Positions 26,715 through 39,500 of a DNA stretch of 64,000 nt are shown piece by piece; position 1 is the stretch's first letter; the number at the start of each line of letters is the position of its first letter. Source of the stretch: Campylorhamphus procurvoides (lineage: Eukaryota > Chordata > Aves > Passeriformes > Dendrocolaptidae); NCBI GenBank assembly GCA_013396655.1, contig WBMV01001915.1, positions 248,001-312,000 of the forward strand. Reading direction: 5' to 3'. A model generated the notes under the pieces. That model worked only from the letters and a program-made list of their open reading frames with translations. It had not been told where the DNA came from and did not search any database. The position numbers and the translations under genes were made by a program.

Positions 26715-29562
26715 ACAACTGATGCACTGTGTTTAAATTGCCTTTAAAAACAGGAATCCTTCAGTGCTTTATGGATCACAGGTCAGAGCTGGCTCAACAG
26801 AGGTTAAAGTTCAGGCTGCATTCCATGAAGGGGCAAGAGTCTCAGTGATATTGCATTGCTTACAAAGAAAAAATGTCTGAGTTCCCTGCTGGGCACCATA
26901 TATCAAAGCTGCAGACTGTTTCAAATGAGCTAGTTTTACTGTTCACCTGTTAATAATGTGTACTTCTGAATTCACTACTTTATTATTTCCCAAGGGATCA
27001 AAATGAGTTTACTAGCTCTAAAGGAGCCTATATATGTTTTTTAGTTACTCCAAAGTGACAGGAAAAAAACAGGTCTCCAAGGGTTTGATAGATGGTGATA
27101 AATAACTTAGAAACGGGTGACTTTCTTAACTTATTTGCATTCTATGCTCTGTACAGATTTCACTATAAATATATGTATTTATATAATTCCTTTCTGAACC
27201 ATTGATCTTTTGCATACTTTTCTATAATATTTTTCCAGAAGTTACACATAATTTTCTTCTGCATGTCATCTATGAAAATGCAAAAAAAACAAATGGCCAA
27301 GTGATTGACCATGTGTGCTGGTACAGACCCAATAGCCATATGAATTTATAACTTCTGAAGATTTGCCTTGCTGTAGAATACTGAAGTAAAAAAGCTTGTG
27401 TAGAAAGTAGTGGCTTTGAATCCATGCTTCAAGTGGGGCAAGACTTTGTCATAAACTCTTAACAGACTCTACTCAATACAAAAATCTTGCTGAAAAAATG
27501 TTTATTTTAAGTCCTTTGATTTTATTTTCACAGACTGGCAATACTTAAGCAGCTCTGCTTATCTAGTCATAAGTATGCAGAAGATTTACATTAGAGAAAC
27601 ACAGAATTAAGATGCTGTTTTAATTTCAAGGACCTAGTGCCTGGCACCTGCCCCAAACTGCCTGAATAATGAAACATTTTGCAGCTGAAAAGAGCTGGTG
27701 AACATTGTACTGCAACCTGCCATTCTCATCCCGGGAAATGGCAAGGTCACTTTGTTGTCATGTTGAAAAAATCATTAAATCAACAGTTGAGAGCTGTAGG
27801 AAACTGCTTGCTGTCATGTTTTCCCTGAAAAATTACATGAACATTGACATAACTGGGCCCAAGTTCTCTCTCCCTTCATGGCAGAAATGGGACCTTATGT
27901 ATTTATCTATTTATCAATATTTTTATCTGTAGCTATTGGGAACAAAGACTACCTGTACTGCAACTTTGCTAGATGACCCATCATGCAGTGGGGAAAGATT
28001 CTCAGGCTGCAGTTTTCTCTTCCAAACATACAGTTTTTTGGCTAAAAAGGTTAGGTACAATTAACTTCTTTGATGCAGTAGTGCAGTTGAAGCAATCATA
28101 GGAATCATTCTGAAATAGCTGTAAGAAACCAAAGAGCACATACATGTTGAAGATGGATTCTTGATATTGTCTTTTACATAGTTTTTGATATTTTTACCAG
28201 AACATAGCTTCCACCCCTGTGAAGGAGCTTACACAAACTGAATTGACATGCTTTTTCTTCCAGCTTTCCAAAACACTGCATTTAATAGCTGCAATCACTG
28301 TGGAAGGCTCATAAAGCCACAAATACTGAAATTAAAATTTAATAAAAAGCTAAGTAAGAAATATGCATCAGGAATCAGTTTTAAAACCTACAAATTAAAT
28401 TCTTCAAAGATGTCTTTTTTTTTTCAACTGACTGAAACAAAAAGGAAGTAAATAGTGAATTTGAAATAAATCTCTGTACCTAACAGGGAAAGGGGAACAA
28501 AGAGCATGAAGGATTAGGAAGAGAAAAGGGTTTGTGTCTAAAGAAACATACTACTTAAAACTATATTCTGCACTCTGTTTCTTGAGTCTTTAAGTGACTC
28601 TGCAAAAAATTACAATCCAGATGACTTATTCCACTACAAATTCTTCTTTCTTGGTTATGTCATCTTCCTACTTAATCAGTTCTATTCCTTCTACTGTCCT
28701 CAGGCATTCACTTCCTTTCTTCCCTGGCATATCACTGGTTCCTTCCAATACATAACAAAACCTTGTGACTTACTTTCTCTGTCACATCTCTACTCTTTCT
28801 GCCCACCCACACAGATAATTGCTTTGTACAATCTCACCATTTCAAGTGCTTTTGCAGTGGTTTTCTCCAGCCCTAGCAATTTATCCAATAACCCCTTCTC
28901 CGATACTGAAGATTAAATTTCATAGCCTTTCTGTTTGGCTGTATCATCTTTCTCCATACATCAGTAAAAAGTTATACTCTCTTTTATCCAGTTCTACATA
29001 ATTCATCTTTATTTCCCAGTATTTTAGCATTTGTTCCTTTTCATACTTATTTTTGCTTATTCAAGACTGAAAGATCAACTCCTGCTGCTCATCAGACTTG
29101 CTCCATCATCCACTTGATATATTTTTAGAAAGTACCTCCTTATTGCCTGGAATGCTTGAAAAGAGCTCTCCAGAAACATTCACAAAGCTGTCTTGTTTTC
29201 TTTGTTTAAATTTCCCCTTAGCATTCTCTGGTGTCAAGATGTCCCCAGCCCAGTGGTAGCTATCTTCTGTCATGTGGAGCATCTGTTTGGTCTTCTGTGC
29301 TCTCTGAATTCATATGTTATTTCATGATACAGACTCTGTGTGCTTGGAACAGAGCTTGTGTATTTCTGCAACATTTCAACAGTGAAATTATGCTCTGTGA
29401 TTATAATTGCTGTGTATGCACATGATAAAACAAAACTATTGTGACTATCAGAGTTGATGTTTAGGATTGATATTTTGAAAAAGTAAGAGTAACATTTAGG
29501 AAAGTCTTAAACAGATTACCTGCAATAAAAGTTATTAATGCATACAGATTAGATCTGAGTGC

Positions 29563-29590
29563 TTTTTTTTTTTTTTTATTTTATTTTTGT
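29563..29590. repeat. Poly-T tract
   Basis: The tract reads as a T run broken by a single A, then TTTTATTTTTG. No retroelement body is recognisable beside it. Confidence 0.85.
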
Positions 29591-32041
29591 CCCTGAGATC
29601 TTCAGGGAGCTGGAATAAGAAATAATGTCAGGGAACTGTACATAATGAATACTCAACAGCAAATCTTGAGCAACGCTTTTTGTTTACTACCATGTATTGC
29701 CAAGAAAGAACACAATTATGATTTCCCTACAGGTCGACCATATGCCAAGGTTTAGTTTTACAAGGTTTAATGAAGGAAAAAGCTGATGCTGCAGCTATTT
29801 CTGCCAAAAAAAGATTAATTGATTTAATGTGTTCCAGTGCTCCAAAAGCTAATGCACCTTATTGTGCTGAGGTACTCTTTAAAATAGGTATGGGATGAAT
29901 GCGTGATGGATATCTGTCTTTACGGTCATTTAAGTTACATTGAACCCACCTATGATCTCAGCAGATTGATGGAATGATTGTGAGCAGCCCTTGCATTTGA
30001 GTGCCCAGAGAAAAGATGACTGCTGTTCAACTACAGATGCAGCTCTGAAGTAAAAATATATGTTGAAAATTCCTGTGTGCAATATAGCTTTTCTTGATGC
30101 CCAAAATTTCAAGAACTAGATAATAATTTACTGCTATTCTATCATGGATCAACTGGCTGCCTTGTTTCCCCTGGATCCCTCAAATACCTATGAAACTAAT
30201 GTGTTTGGTGTTTGTTTAATACTGGTGGTGTGTCTGAAAACATTTTTTTCTGAAAGTTGAAGTCATCAACTTATCTTGTAAATTGCCAAAGAAACAACAG
30301 AAGGCACTGAATTTACAACAATGCTGACCATAGATCCAACCTTCAGGCTTGTCCACTGAATACACAAGTTGTGATAATACAGTATGTTGTGTATCATTAA
30401 CTATATGTGTATACAAATGTGTATACATGCCTGTATCTAGACAGAAATTAACCTGTGCTTTTCTGTTGGGTTCTTATGCTAGAAAAATGTTCAGACAATA
30501 CTAGAAAATGAGACCTTACTCTGCCATGGGAAAGGAAGGTAGATCCAGAGAAACTTTTTATTCACAACTTACAAACTAAAAGTAGCCAAAATGGACAAAG
30601 GGGACAAATAATATTAGAGACTGATTTCCATGCAGGAACCCACAAAGTCACTTAGTAAAATCTTGTTTCGCTATTGAGTAGGGACTCCTGACTTGTGTCA
30701 CTTCTTCCTGAAGGCAGAGAGCAGCTAACAAGAGGAATAAGTTGGCACAGGGAAAAGAAGTTTCTCAAAGAGGACTTTACCTTCTATGAGGGACAGTACA
30801 TTGGATAACTTGAGTGAAATCTAGAAGCCAGGAAAAAAGTCATGCTTTAGAAAGGCAGGACTTTCATATAAACCTTAAAGCAGTCCCTGGAACATGTATG
30901 CCAAGGCACTCTTGGAGACAGCTGTTTCTAAATAATTGTTTTGGTAAATTCTAAAGTGCACAGACAGGAGTGAAGGAATGATAACACCTATTGTATAAAA
31001 GCAGCAGTATGGCTATATTAGCCTATACCACCACAGAATAAATACTAGGCATTTTGATTTTCTCTTTGTCTTACCTTCGTTTTGAGCAAGTTATGTGTGT
31101 ATGTACAGGTATGTACACGTCTAAGTTTGTAGCAATGAAAGAAATTGGATTTCCATAGAGTGCTCTGTGCTTACCCTAATGTATATTGGCACAGTTTTAC
31201 AGGCATAAGTTATGTAGAGGTAGTGCAGAATTGGCAGGATAAAATAAGGTATATTTTTCTGAGATTTTCTGGCATTCTTCTGGGAGTGAGAAGGGGTCAA
31301 GAACATTCATCAAATCTGAATCTCATTTTTTGCTAATGAAGAAAAGAATATTGTATTTCTCTCAATGCAAACTACATGTATTTTTACAATACAAAATGAC
31401 ACAAATGTACACGGTTTTAAGGATCTGTGGTAACATGCATAATTCTAGAATATTATCTGATAAAACCAGAGCCAGCTGTGCTGAAATGTTGCTGGATACA
31501 ATACAACAGCAGAGGTGCATGAGCCCTCCACAATACAGCAATCCCTGACAGTTATTCACGTGGAAAAAAACAAAAGAAAAAAGGAAGACTTTGCTTATTC
31601 ATATTGATTGTCAATCACTATGTGTAATTTATTGACCTATTCAAAGACGATTAAAAAAATAAAAAAATATAAATTGATATCACTCAACAAACAATTTTAA
31701 CCTGACATAAAAATTCAACCATGGAAAGCAATAAGGAATCTTCCTACTGTTTATTGCAGTCAAACCCAAACTTTATTCTACACCAATTCAAAAAATAGCA
31801 TGCTGTAGCTGAATGCATATTAATGAGTCAAGCTGGTATCCTGCATCATTTGGTATGCAGAACAAGTTCATTGAAGAAGAGAGTGAAACTTGATTAAATA
31901 TGAAAGCATCATGACAGAAAGCAAAAAAAAAAAAAGCTGCAGGGAGCATAGGCAATAAACAAGCAAAAGGAATAAAAAGGGAAGACAAGTAGGGTACTGG
32001 AGGAAGAAAACTAGGTCTATAGAAACAGAAGTATGTTTTAC

Positions 32042-32287
32042 CTGTCATCCTCTTTCCCTTCCTCAGCTTGGTCTTCTTGAGCTTTTTCATCGTGCCCTGA
32101 TTCTTTGATCTCCTCCTTATCACAGTTCTCTGTCACCTCTTGCCCTTCCCCTTTTTCATTAATTTCTTGCTCCTTTGCTTTTTCCTCCTCCTCCTCCTCC
32201 TCTTTTTCTTCCTCCTCAGGAAATACTTCATCTTGTTCATCCCCTTCCAGCCCTCCCTCTTTTTTTCCCTCTATTTCCCTTGTCCTT
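32042..32287 (-). CDS. RIMS2: RIMS2 82-codon glutamate-rich cassette exon
   Basis: The acceptor has a long T-rich tract ending GACTTCAG; the donor is ACAG|GTAAAAC. The 246-nt exon is open throughout in the frame fixed by the preceding exon. It begins with one base completing Arg, continues RTREIEGKKEGG, passes through runs of four and seven Glu around FPEEEEKEEEEEEEK, and ends EEGKEDD plus AG. About 38 of 82 residues are Asp or Glu. Its phase in and out is identical, and the 173-nt exon can join the 242-nt exon without it, so it behaves as a symmetric cassette. I do not recall this segment in the standard mammalian RIM2 protein, where KISVFTSK is continuous. Downstream in-frame readthrough stops immediately after the donor. 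It is unlikely to be a chance frame given the two good splice sites and exact phase. Confidence 0.78.
32161..32218 (+). repeat. (TCC)n-like tract inside the acidic exon
   Basis: A stretch of repeated TCC/TTC triplets on the plus strand, with about six uninterrupted CTC/TCC units near 32185-32202, encodes the glutamate runs (GAG/GAA) of the minus-strand exon. It is a coding microsatellite and may vary in length between individuals. Confidence 0.8.
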
Positions 32288-32313
32288 CTGAAGTCAACAA
32301 AAATTGAAATAGG

Positions 32314-32319
32314 CATGCA
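32314..32319 (-). promoter_or_regulatory. TGCATG (RBFOX-type) motif 26 nt upstream of acidic exon
   Basis: The minus strand reads TTTTGCATGCCTATTTC just before the acceptor of the 246-nt exon. UGCAUG is the established binding motif of RBFOX splicing factors, which are abundant in neurons; sites upstream of an exon usually favour skipping. A single hexamer can occur by chance, but a second copy lies 57 nt further upstream. Confidence 0.5.
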
Positions 32320-32370
32320 AAAAAAGAAAAAAAGAAAACAATAAATTAAATTTAAGGTCATGGAGAAGAG

Positions 32371-32376
32371 CATGCA
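32371..32376 (-). promoter_or_regulatory. Second TGCATG (RBFOX-type) motif upstream of acidic exon
   Basis: The minus strand reads TTCATGCATGCTC, including TGCATG, 83 nt upstream of the exon start. Together with the nearer copy it makes RBFOX-dependent regulation of the cassette plausible. Function is inferred from the motif only. Confidence 0.45.
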
Positions 32377-33302
32377 TGAAAAAGGAAATGCAAAAGAAAT
32401 TAAATAAAAACTAAAGCACGGAAGCGGTCATAAGGTAAATCGTGTTGGCTAAGAGTCCAGCCTACACTAGAGAGCCTTAGAATGTTTTTTTGGGACAGTC
32501 TGTAAGTCCTTCTTCACATAAAACTTGTATGGCAATATATCACATTTAGAAATGTATACAGAACAGTGTGAAAGTGACAATGTGGTCCTAACAATGCTCA
32601 TATAGGCCGATGCTTAAATAAGTTTTTCAAACACGCCATTTCTCTCAAGAGGACAATTTTCTGAGGATTAATATAGTTATGGATATGGGTTACACCTTCA
32701 AGAAAAATTATCTTTCATTTGTGAACCAAATGAAAGCAAAAGCTCCTGTGAGTACACACAGGGTGCAGGCAAAGAAAATGCTGTGTTTTAAACACAGATA
32801 CACAATGTACGTCTGGTTGAAGAGCAGTTCAATGGTGGTATAACTACAGTGTACACCTAAATCAGACTAGAGCAAGCATTAAATAAATTGAACTGGTCTG
32901 TGTACATATTAAATAATACATCTATAAAAGTTTAGCAGCTCTATTTAAAATGAAAATAAGATATCTCTGCTAGCACACACTTTCCAGTTAAATTGTGTTT
33001 TCAGCCATTCTAAGTATTTTACAAAATGGTTTTCAGAAAGTGCAAATCTAAGCGTGTCTAATGCTTGCTGACAACATATGTTTGTTATTTTAGTGTATGT
33101 TAGATAACCCAAGATGACAAAACTTGGCTGAAAACAAATACCATGAAGATTTCAAAATGCATGAGCTACAAAAAACATTTAAACCAGAATTTTGGAAATT
33201 CCCTGCAAATTTAATTCTAGGCAAAATACTCATTTCAAATGCACATATTGATAAGTGTTCGGTTACTCAAATTACACTGTCACTATAGCTCATTGTGCTC
33301 AC

Positions 33303-33475
33303 CTTATCTTCTTGTTTCCTCTTGGACGCTCTGACTGGACAGACATGTAGCTTGTGCTGCTGAAACGTGAAGCGCTGCTTGTCCGTGACACAGCGGAGAC
33401 ATCGCTGACATCGCTGTCTGAAGACTTATTGGAAACATTGTCTGAGCCTCGATGAGGATCCCGCCCTGACCGATA
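33303..33475 (-). CDS. RIMS2: RIMS2 173-nt coding exon (serine-rich linker)
   Basis: The acceptor CCCTCTTACAG is followed by a phase-0 frame beginning YRSGRDPHRGSDN, continuing through the serine-rich SDSDVSDVSAVSRTSSASR stretch and ending SERPRGNKKI plus two bases (AG). The donor is AG|GTGAGC. The 57 codons plus two bases correspond closely to the RIM2 linker I recall. The run of Ser/Asp and RTSS-type sites suggests a phosphorylatable, unstructured segment; this is inference. The split Ser/Arg codon at its end can join either the acidic cassette (AG|A, Arg) or the 242-nt exon directly (AG|T, Ser). The longest open frame across this exon is a different, non-coding one. Confidence 0.93.
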
Positions 33476-35469
33476 CTGTAAGAGGGAAGGGACAAAGATA
33501 CAGATGTTGTCAGCAACATGCTAACACAAATCAGCTATGGAGCTGGTCCCTGATGCTACCTAAACTGCCTTGGTCACTACATTGCCTGAAAGTTTATAAT
33601 GAAGTTTTTAATTGATACAGAATATAAGTTATGTCTTGGTTTCTATTAATTTTACTCTGCTTTTCTATCCCATTCAAATTGCTAGCTCCTCAGCTTCAAT
33701 GACAGAGTGACTTGTACAAAACTTTCAGCACATTTAAAAGTTCACAAAGCTTAGCAAAGACATCTAAACCATCATAGAATATTCTTACCACAACTGTTTC
33801 ACCAGTGCAGAAAGGAAAGCAGAGAGATTAGTTACTTGCCTGTGATTTCTGAGCTCGTGAAAGATTAAACATGAGACAGAATGTGCTGCATGCTATCTAA
33901 GGAGTATGCATCTCTTTTGGGGCCTAGCCTGTTTACAAGAAATTCTAATTGACAAATGTTAATTTTTTTTTCCCCAAGCAAATAGGCAGATGAGATTATC
34001 AAATCAAAAGGCAAAACGATGTTGTAGCAGTGCAAACTGAACTGCTGGGCCGGGAAATCTGAAAGGATGGGAGAAAATTTTTATCGAAAACGTACATGTG
34101 CCTCAGAAACTAAGGGATTCCAAAGATATTTGAGCTTGTTAATAGTACATACCAAACATGGAACTGGCACGTGACTGGTGATCGGCAGTGCACCCACACA
34201 ACATACAGCATTGTGCAGTGATATTCAGGTTAGATCTGAACAGAATATGATGGTTATTTGTTCTTGTTACTCATTATCTCCAAATTAATGCTCTGTCTGT
34301 GCCACTCTGCATTGCACTATATACAAATATAATAAATAGCAGGAAGATGTTTTACAGAAATCTGATGGGTTACTGCTGATAATCTTTTCAGGAAAACAGT
34401 ACTGTAAAATGAATTGTCAATGAACACCAGGTAACTGGAAATAAGACAGTATGAAAAGATATGAAGAGCAGCGCAGACAGGACTGAAAGAAAACAGGAGA
34501 AAATAATCTGCCTATCAAATCAGCGGTTTGTTGAACTTTTGAGGTTAGCAATATCATGCTCAGCCACCTGAAGAAAATAATTCATAATGTAAAGTGGCAG
34601 ACCTGTGTAGTACTCCTAAGAGAAGGTTTGGCTAAAAAATTTGATGCTTTTTTATAGTTTTAGAACTGTCTTTCATTATGCACACAGATAATTTGTTTTT
34701 GTTCACTTACAAGGAATGTTAAAATGCGAAATAGTCTGAAAGATTGTGCAGTATCTATATAGCATTTCAGAATAGCATTTCAGTGCCTATTCATCATAAA
34801 TTATTTTTACACTTAGAGCTAGTAAGTTATTTTGCTCATTTCGAGACGGGGAAATGAAATAAAACCAAGAAAAAATGCTCATGCAGGTTAGACTGTACCC
34901 CTGCTGCAGGGTGACCAAGCACAGCCTGAACTCCACACTTACAAAAGCGATTGCACATTCTGCAGATGGATTCCTGATCTGTACTAATTTACAGTATTTC
35001 TGTTCATCGACAACTGCTTGAGCTCTCCCCAGCCTTTAAGTGTGAAAGTGCACTTAGCCATCCATAAACTCACAGAGTGTCTCTGTGATTATAATGTTCA
35101 AAAGTTTTAATATGTACTTACTGGTTTTATAGAAGCCATTAATGTTTTTGCTTGATAAAGAAGACAGTACATATTATAACTGATATATTCACTTGGGAAT
35201 ATAAAAGTAAAGTCTAAACAGCTGTCCTGATCATCAGAGTTAATGGAACGTTATATGAGAATAAAAGCAGTGTTCTTTCTCAACAAGTCCTTTAAAAGAA
35301 AAATAGCCCTTTAGAGAAGAAAAACATAATTATGCCTAGTGAAATGGGTATATACTGAATTGTAGCTATTCCATTCCCAGCACCTAACCTTCCCCGTGAT
35401 CATTCTGCATTGAAGAGTCCTGAGTTCAGTTTGTGTTGATTTAGCCTATAGCTACCAGGATTGGGAAGT

Positions 35470-35760
35470 ACAGTCTGATGGACTGGGCTACCATCCTTCC
35501 ACTATGGAAAGGCAGCAGAGAGCTGCCCTCAGGCCTTCGGCACTGGCTGAGGCTCATAGGCAGATGTAATTGCCGTCCCAAGCCCAAGGATACACTGCCA
35601 TTGGCTCCCACCAAGCTAATACACAGCCAAGATGTAAATGCCTATATGAATACCTATCGTATGGACAGTGGCTACTGACCCCAGGCCAGGCACATCGCCA
35701 GCATGGCAGACCTAACCTGGTTCTCCCTTGGGGAAGTGAGATGGACCACAGTGTTAGGCG
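35470..35760. other. GC-richer patch within the 19.6-kb intron (unidentified)
   Basis: The segment is richer in G and C than its flanks, with words such as GGCAGCAGAGAGCTGCCCTC and CCCCAGGCCAGGCACATCGC. Two overlapping plus-strand frames cross it without any motif I know. It could be a worn transposable element; no termini are visible. Confidence 0.3.
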
Positions 35761-36481
35761 TAACTCATTGATGGAATTGTTAACAACATTGCAATTAAGG
35801 GAGAGATAATTACTTGTGATGATTCATAGAATAATAGACCTCAGCCCGCAGATCCCACACTGAGCTTGCCCAGCAGACCATGGAAATGAGCTCTTCTGAA
35901 TTAAATACATGCAAGCAACATGAAGTGGCAAACAGTATCAGCATTGCACAAAGTTATTCTAAAGAGTCCTTCTGCAGCACACAAAGTTTCAAACACCTAT
36001 GGTTTTGATTTTCTCTGTTTCATTTCCACACCTGGAAAAAGTCAGGTCTTAAAATACATTTTTCATAGCAATGTGCTGTATCTAACAAATTAGACTTTTC
36101 AATAAATAAAACAACCTTATTGTGTTGGGTTTTTTAAAGTCAATGTAATAGTAATAATCTAGTGATATACAGTGAAGATTGAGAATTGCCTTGGAAAGAA
36201 AAGCAAATTAAAAATAAATAATTTCAGAAATACAATGTGAAAAAAGATCATCAAATCATTACCTTGTCTCTTTTTTTTCTCAGTTGTATGTAGAGATACT
36301 TCCCATGAAATGTGTTAATTGGGTGAAGTGGCAAAGAAATATTACTTGACCCTTACAGCTTCAGAATATTTTAGGTTGAAAATTGGCAAAGTTAATTGAT
36401 ACTTTCATTAAATCTGAATGTCTGAATAGACAATATTTTTTAAAGGTTTTTATTTATATGTTGTCTGAATTAAAGCATCTG

Positions 36482-36505
36482 CTAGCTGCCTACCAAGGCA
36501 GCTAG
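36482..36505. repeat. Perfect 10-bp hairpin with ACCA loop
   Basis: CTAGCTGCCT and AGGCAGCTAG are exact reverse complements separated by ACCA. The stem is GC-rich compared with the surrounding intron. Confidence 0.85.
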
Positions 36506-39500
36506 TGGAGTGAAATTAAATCGAAATTAAATTGTCTTTCTTGCTGGACAAAGCTCAGAGAGCTCACACTCATTTGTTAACTCTGCTCCAAATCCCTGTT
36601 TATTCTGCTGATAAGGTCTACTCTTGACCTTATGTCTGACTTAATTTTGTTTAGGCAATGGATTACAGTAGTGTATTGCATGCGAATGTTTCAGGAACTG
36701 AAGCACAGAAGACTAAAGGTACCATAGTGCTTGTCTAACAAAAGCCACACTGGCATTTCAGTTTTGCATTTGTTTTTTAAATTGCAATTCTACATAAGGC
36801 AGTTTCTGAAGTGCTCCTTTGCTGCCTACCTCAAAAGTAAAGTGGCACTTCCATTGTGCAAATATTGATTTTTAAAAAGCATTCAGTTCTTTCATGTTAC
36901 ATACTCTGACTGTAAAATGCAACACTTTTTTCAGATTTGCGCTATTGCTTTTTCAGTATTTGTGTGGCTGAAGTTGCCCCAAGGCAACTTTTCATATATT
37001 TCACATACTTCCTTGCTTTCTTTCTCCAAATTTCACTTTCTTTGTTTTCTGAATGTCACCAACTGCATGACAAGATCAACTATTGGACTGAAAATGTAAT
37101 TTTTAACCAAGTGCCATCCACCCATTATATCCAAAACACTGATGCCATTTCACATCCCTGTCCACTGCCATCCCTATGGACCATGATGTAGGATTTACAG
37201 CATCTGAATGCACACAGCCACAGAACTGCAGCCTCCACAGTTGGATCCAGGTTGTAGCATAGTCAGAGGTTTGGATCATCAGCTGCAGCAGTTACCCTGT
37301 GTGCTCCCATGTAACTCAGCAGAAAACTTGGGTACAAGGACAATAATAATTCCCCTGGTATGGTCAATCAGGAGATCCAGGCTGTGGTGACATGTACGTA
37401 TCCACTATGCAGGCTAATGAAAAGGTTTCTTTCAAATTCTTTTTTTTGTTTGCTTTCTAAATACCAGCCACAGCTGGAAAATTATCTCCTGACTTTCCCC
37501 ATGCTGGAAATATACGCCTCTTTTGTCGGAATAAGGTTAAATTTTAATTTCCAACACAATCAAGCCTCATACAATATAGGCAGCATTCTGGACTTTATGA
37601 CCCATAAAGCAGTAATAGCACTCAGAGTCTTCAAGCTCTTTCAACAATAGGAAGTTTGCTGCAAGCAGAGGGGTTGATTAAAAGCTGCTTTTCTGTTTTT
37701 AATAGTAAAATCATTTTGTCCTACTTTGCCTTGTTGAAGAATGAGAAAAACTGCATTATTGTGGATTCTATCAAACAAGTACTGAAGTTTCTAAGATCAT
37801 TTTCCTCTGCATTAGTAAAATCATCAGCTGGAGACCTCAACAAAAGGAAAGTTAGGTAGTAGTGCCTATGGCTTTTAACTGCAAGAGATTACTGTTCTGT
37901 AAAGATGAATTAATGATTATTAGAGCAGAAAAAAAAATACCTGCTTTGCTTCCTAATACCACAACCTCTGCAAACATTTTGATCTCTTTGTGAACTATTA
38001 GTATGTCTAAGTGGCTGACAGACCACATAGAGTTACAACTCCTCTGATGCCAGTGCTCTTATTTCTGCAAAGAAAACTGATTTGGAACTTCTAATTCAAA
38101 GGGAGTTTCAAAGTGTTTTGTATTGATTTAATTTATTGTTACCAGTCTTCCATCTTGGACTATACAGTCATGCAGTTGTCCAGGCAATTGAAATTATCAT
38201 TGATTTCTCACCATCTTTCCGTTTTATTATCTTTCTTTTCTTTTTCTTTTTTTTTTGTAGTCCAGTCATCAGTTTTTATTTGCTAGCATTTACATAGGGA
38301 CATACAAATCTGGTTAATGTTTTTACTGATCAAAATGTTGTGAAGATGTTTTAGACAATTGTCCATTGTCCTGCTACCAGAAGATTAAAAAAACATTCTG
38401 GACTATTTCCATAGTTCTTTGCCACACTGACAAAAGCTCTTGGGCAGCCAAAGCACAGGAATTGTATGAAATGTTCTATAATTTCAAATGTAGCTTTTGG
38501 TGCAAGTTCACAGCCTCTAAAGGCATTGCAAATTTTAGTTACCACACATCATTTGAATGAATGTTGTTTGATTGTTTGATTCTTTCCAAAATCTTTGTTA
38601 ATGGCTCCCTAACCAAGCCTTCCATTAAAAATAAAACCAAATACTTAGTAGTAATTACAACAAAAAACATTATATTTACATCAAGTAAAAAAAAATCAGA
38701 GACATTTTTACAAAATACCATATACAAATGAATACACAGAGAGAATATGTGTTCAGCTGCAGCTTGCATACACAACTCCAAGACGGACTGTGATGAATCT
38801 GCCCTTGCGTACTTAGGCAACTAATAATCTGTGCTTACATTTGTCACTCCTGTCAAGATCCATCAAGGCAATTGAGGTACAGCTAGCCAGGTCTGCCTCT
38901 GCCAGCCCTGCTCTACCTATCACATGGCATACAGGTGTCCCTTGAGGGATTTAAGGACTGTCCCAGAGGAGACTAATTCTTGAACTGCTCTTGTATTAGG
39001 CACATAATGAGCTCCACAGCTGCCAAGAGCTTCTCAATACGGAGTTGCAGCCAGTTCTACCTTAATCTCATTCCTGACTACTGATCCTGGCTTCTGTTTT
39101 GCACTCCTGGATTCTATCCTGTCTTCCTTCTTTTTGTTTCTAATTCTTAGATCCTGCTTTTTTAACCCTGTATTTTGCTTCTGATGAGTCCCATTGGCAC
39201 TGTTCCAACTCTGTTCTCCAGAAATGTTCCAACTCTCAGCCAGTTGTTTATTTGTATTGAACACCCTTTGATCTCCTGGCCCTATTGCACCCCTCTAGAC
39301 ATTTTTATCTTGCATTAACATAAAGGAGAGAGCTACATATACATATTGCTAATGAGCAATATAGTGTCTGGACCAGAATCTAGCTGGATGTACAGTGTCC
39401 TTGTCCTATGTCCATCCCTCACTTCCATTCTTTATCCAACATAATTTTTTCCTCATCATTCCAAATATTCTAATCCAGTTTTACCTCAAAGAAAAATAAC

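Larger units (their letters stand above)
15183..32041 (-). other. RIMS2: RIMS2 16.9-kb intron
   Basis: The intron starts GTAAAAC after the acidic exon and ends in ATCTACTGGCTGACAG before the 242-nt exon. It contains a CR1 copy (19787-20684), a (GTTT)n tract (26640-26714), a poly-T tract (29563-29590) and short tandem repeats at 17661-17706 and 22532-22556. I saw no additional RIM-like exon. An alternative first exon for a short RIM isoform could lie here, but I cannot identify one. Confidence 0.7.
32288..33302 (-). other. RIMS2: RIMS2 1-kb intron upstream of the acidic cassette
   Basis: A short intron of about 1 kb separates the 173-nt exon from the acidic exon. It starts GTGAGC and ends in a long T-rich stretch and GACTTCAG. 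Two TGCATG motifs on the transcribed sense lie close to its 3' end. The rest is AT-rich with no repeat that I recognise. Confidence 0.75.

Noticed and set aside
32105..32344. Serine-rich plus-strand frame (79 codons)
   Set aside because: It is the complement of the Glu-rich exon: TCC/TCT serine codons mirror GAG/GAA. No independent support.
33304..33519. 71-codon minus-strand open frame over the 173-nt exon
   Set aside because: It is in a different frame from the RIM2 reading, which is fixed by homology, acceptor and donor.
35821..35850. Possible CR1 tail (TTCATAGAATAATAGACC)
   Set aside because: Only a few bases resemble the CR1 end and nothing on either side continues the match.
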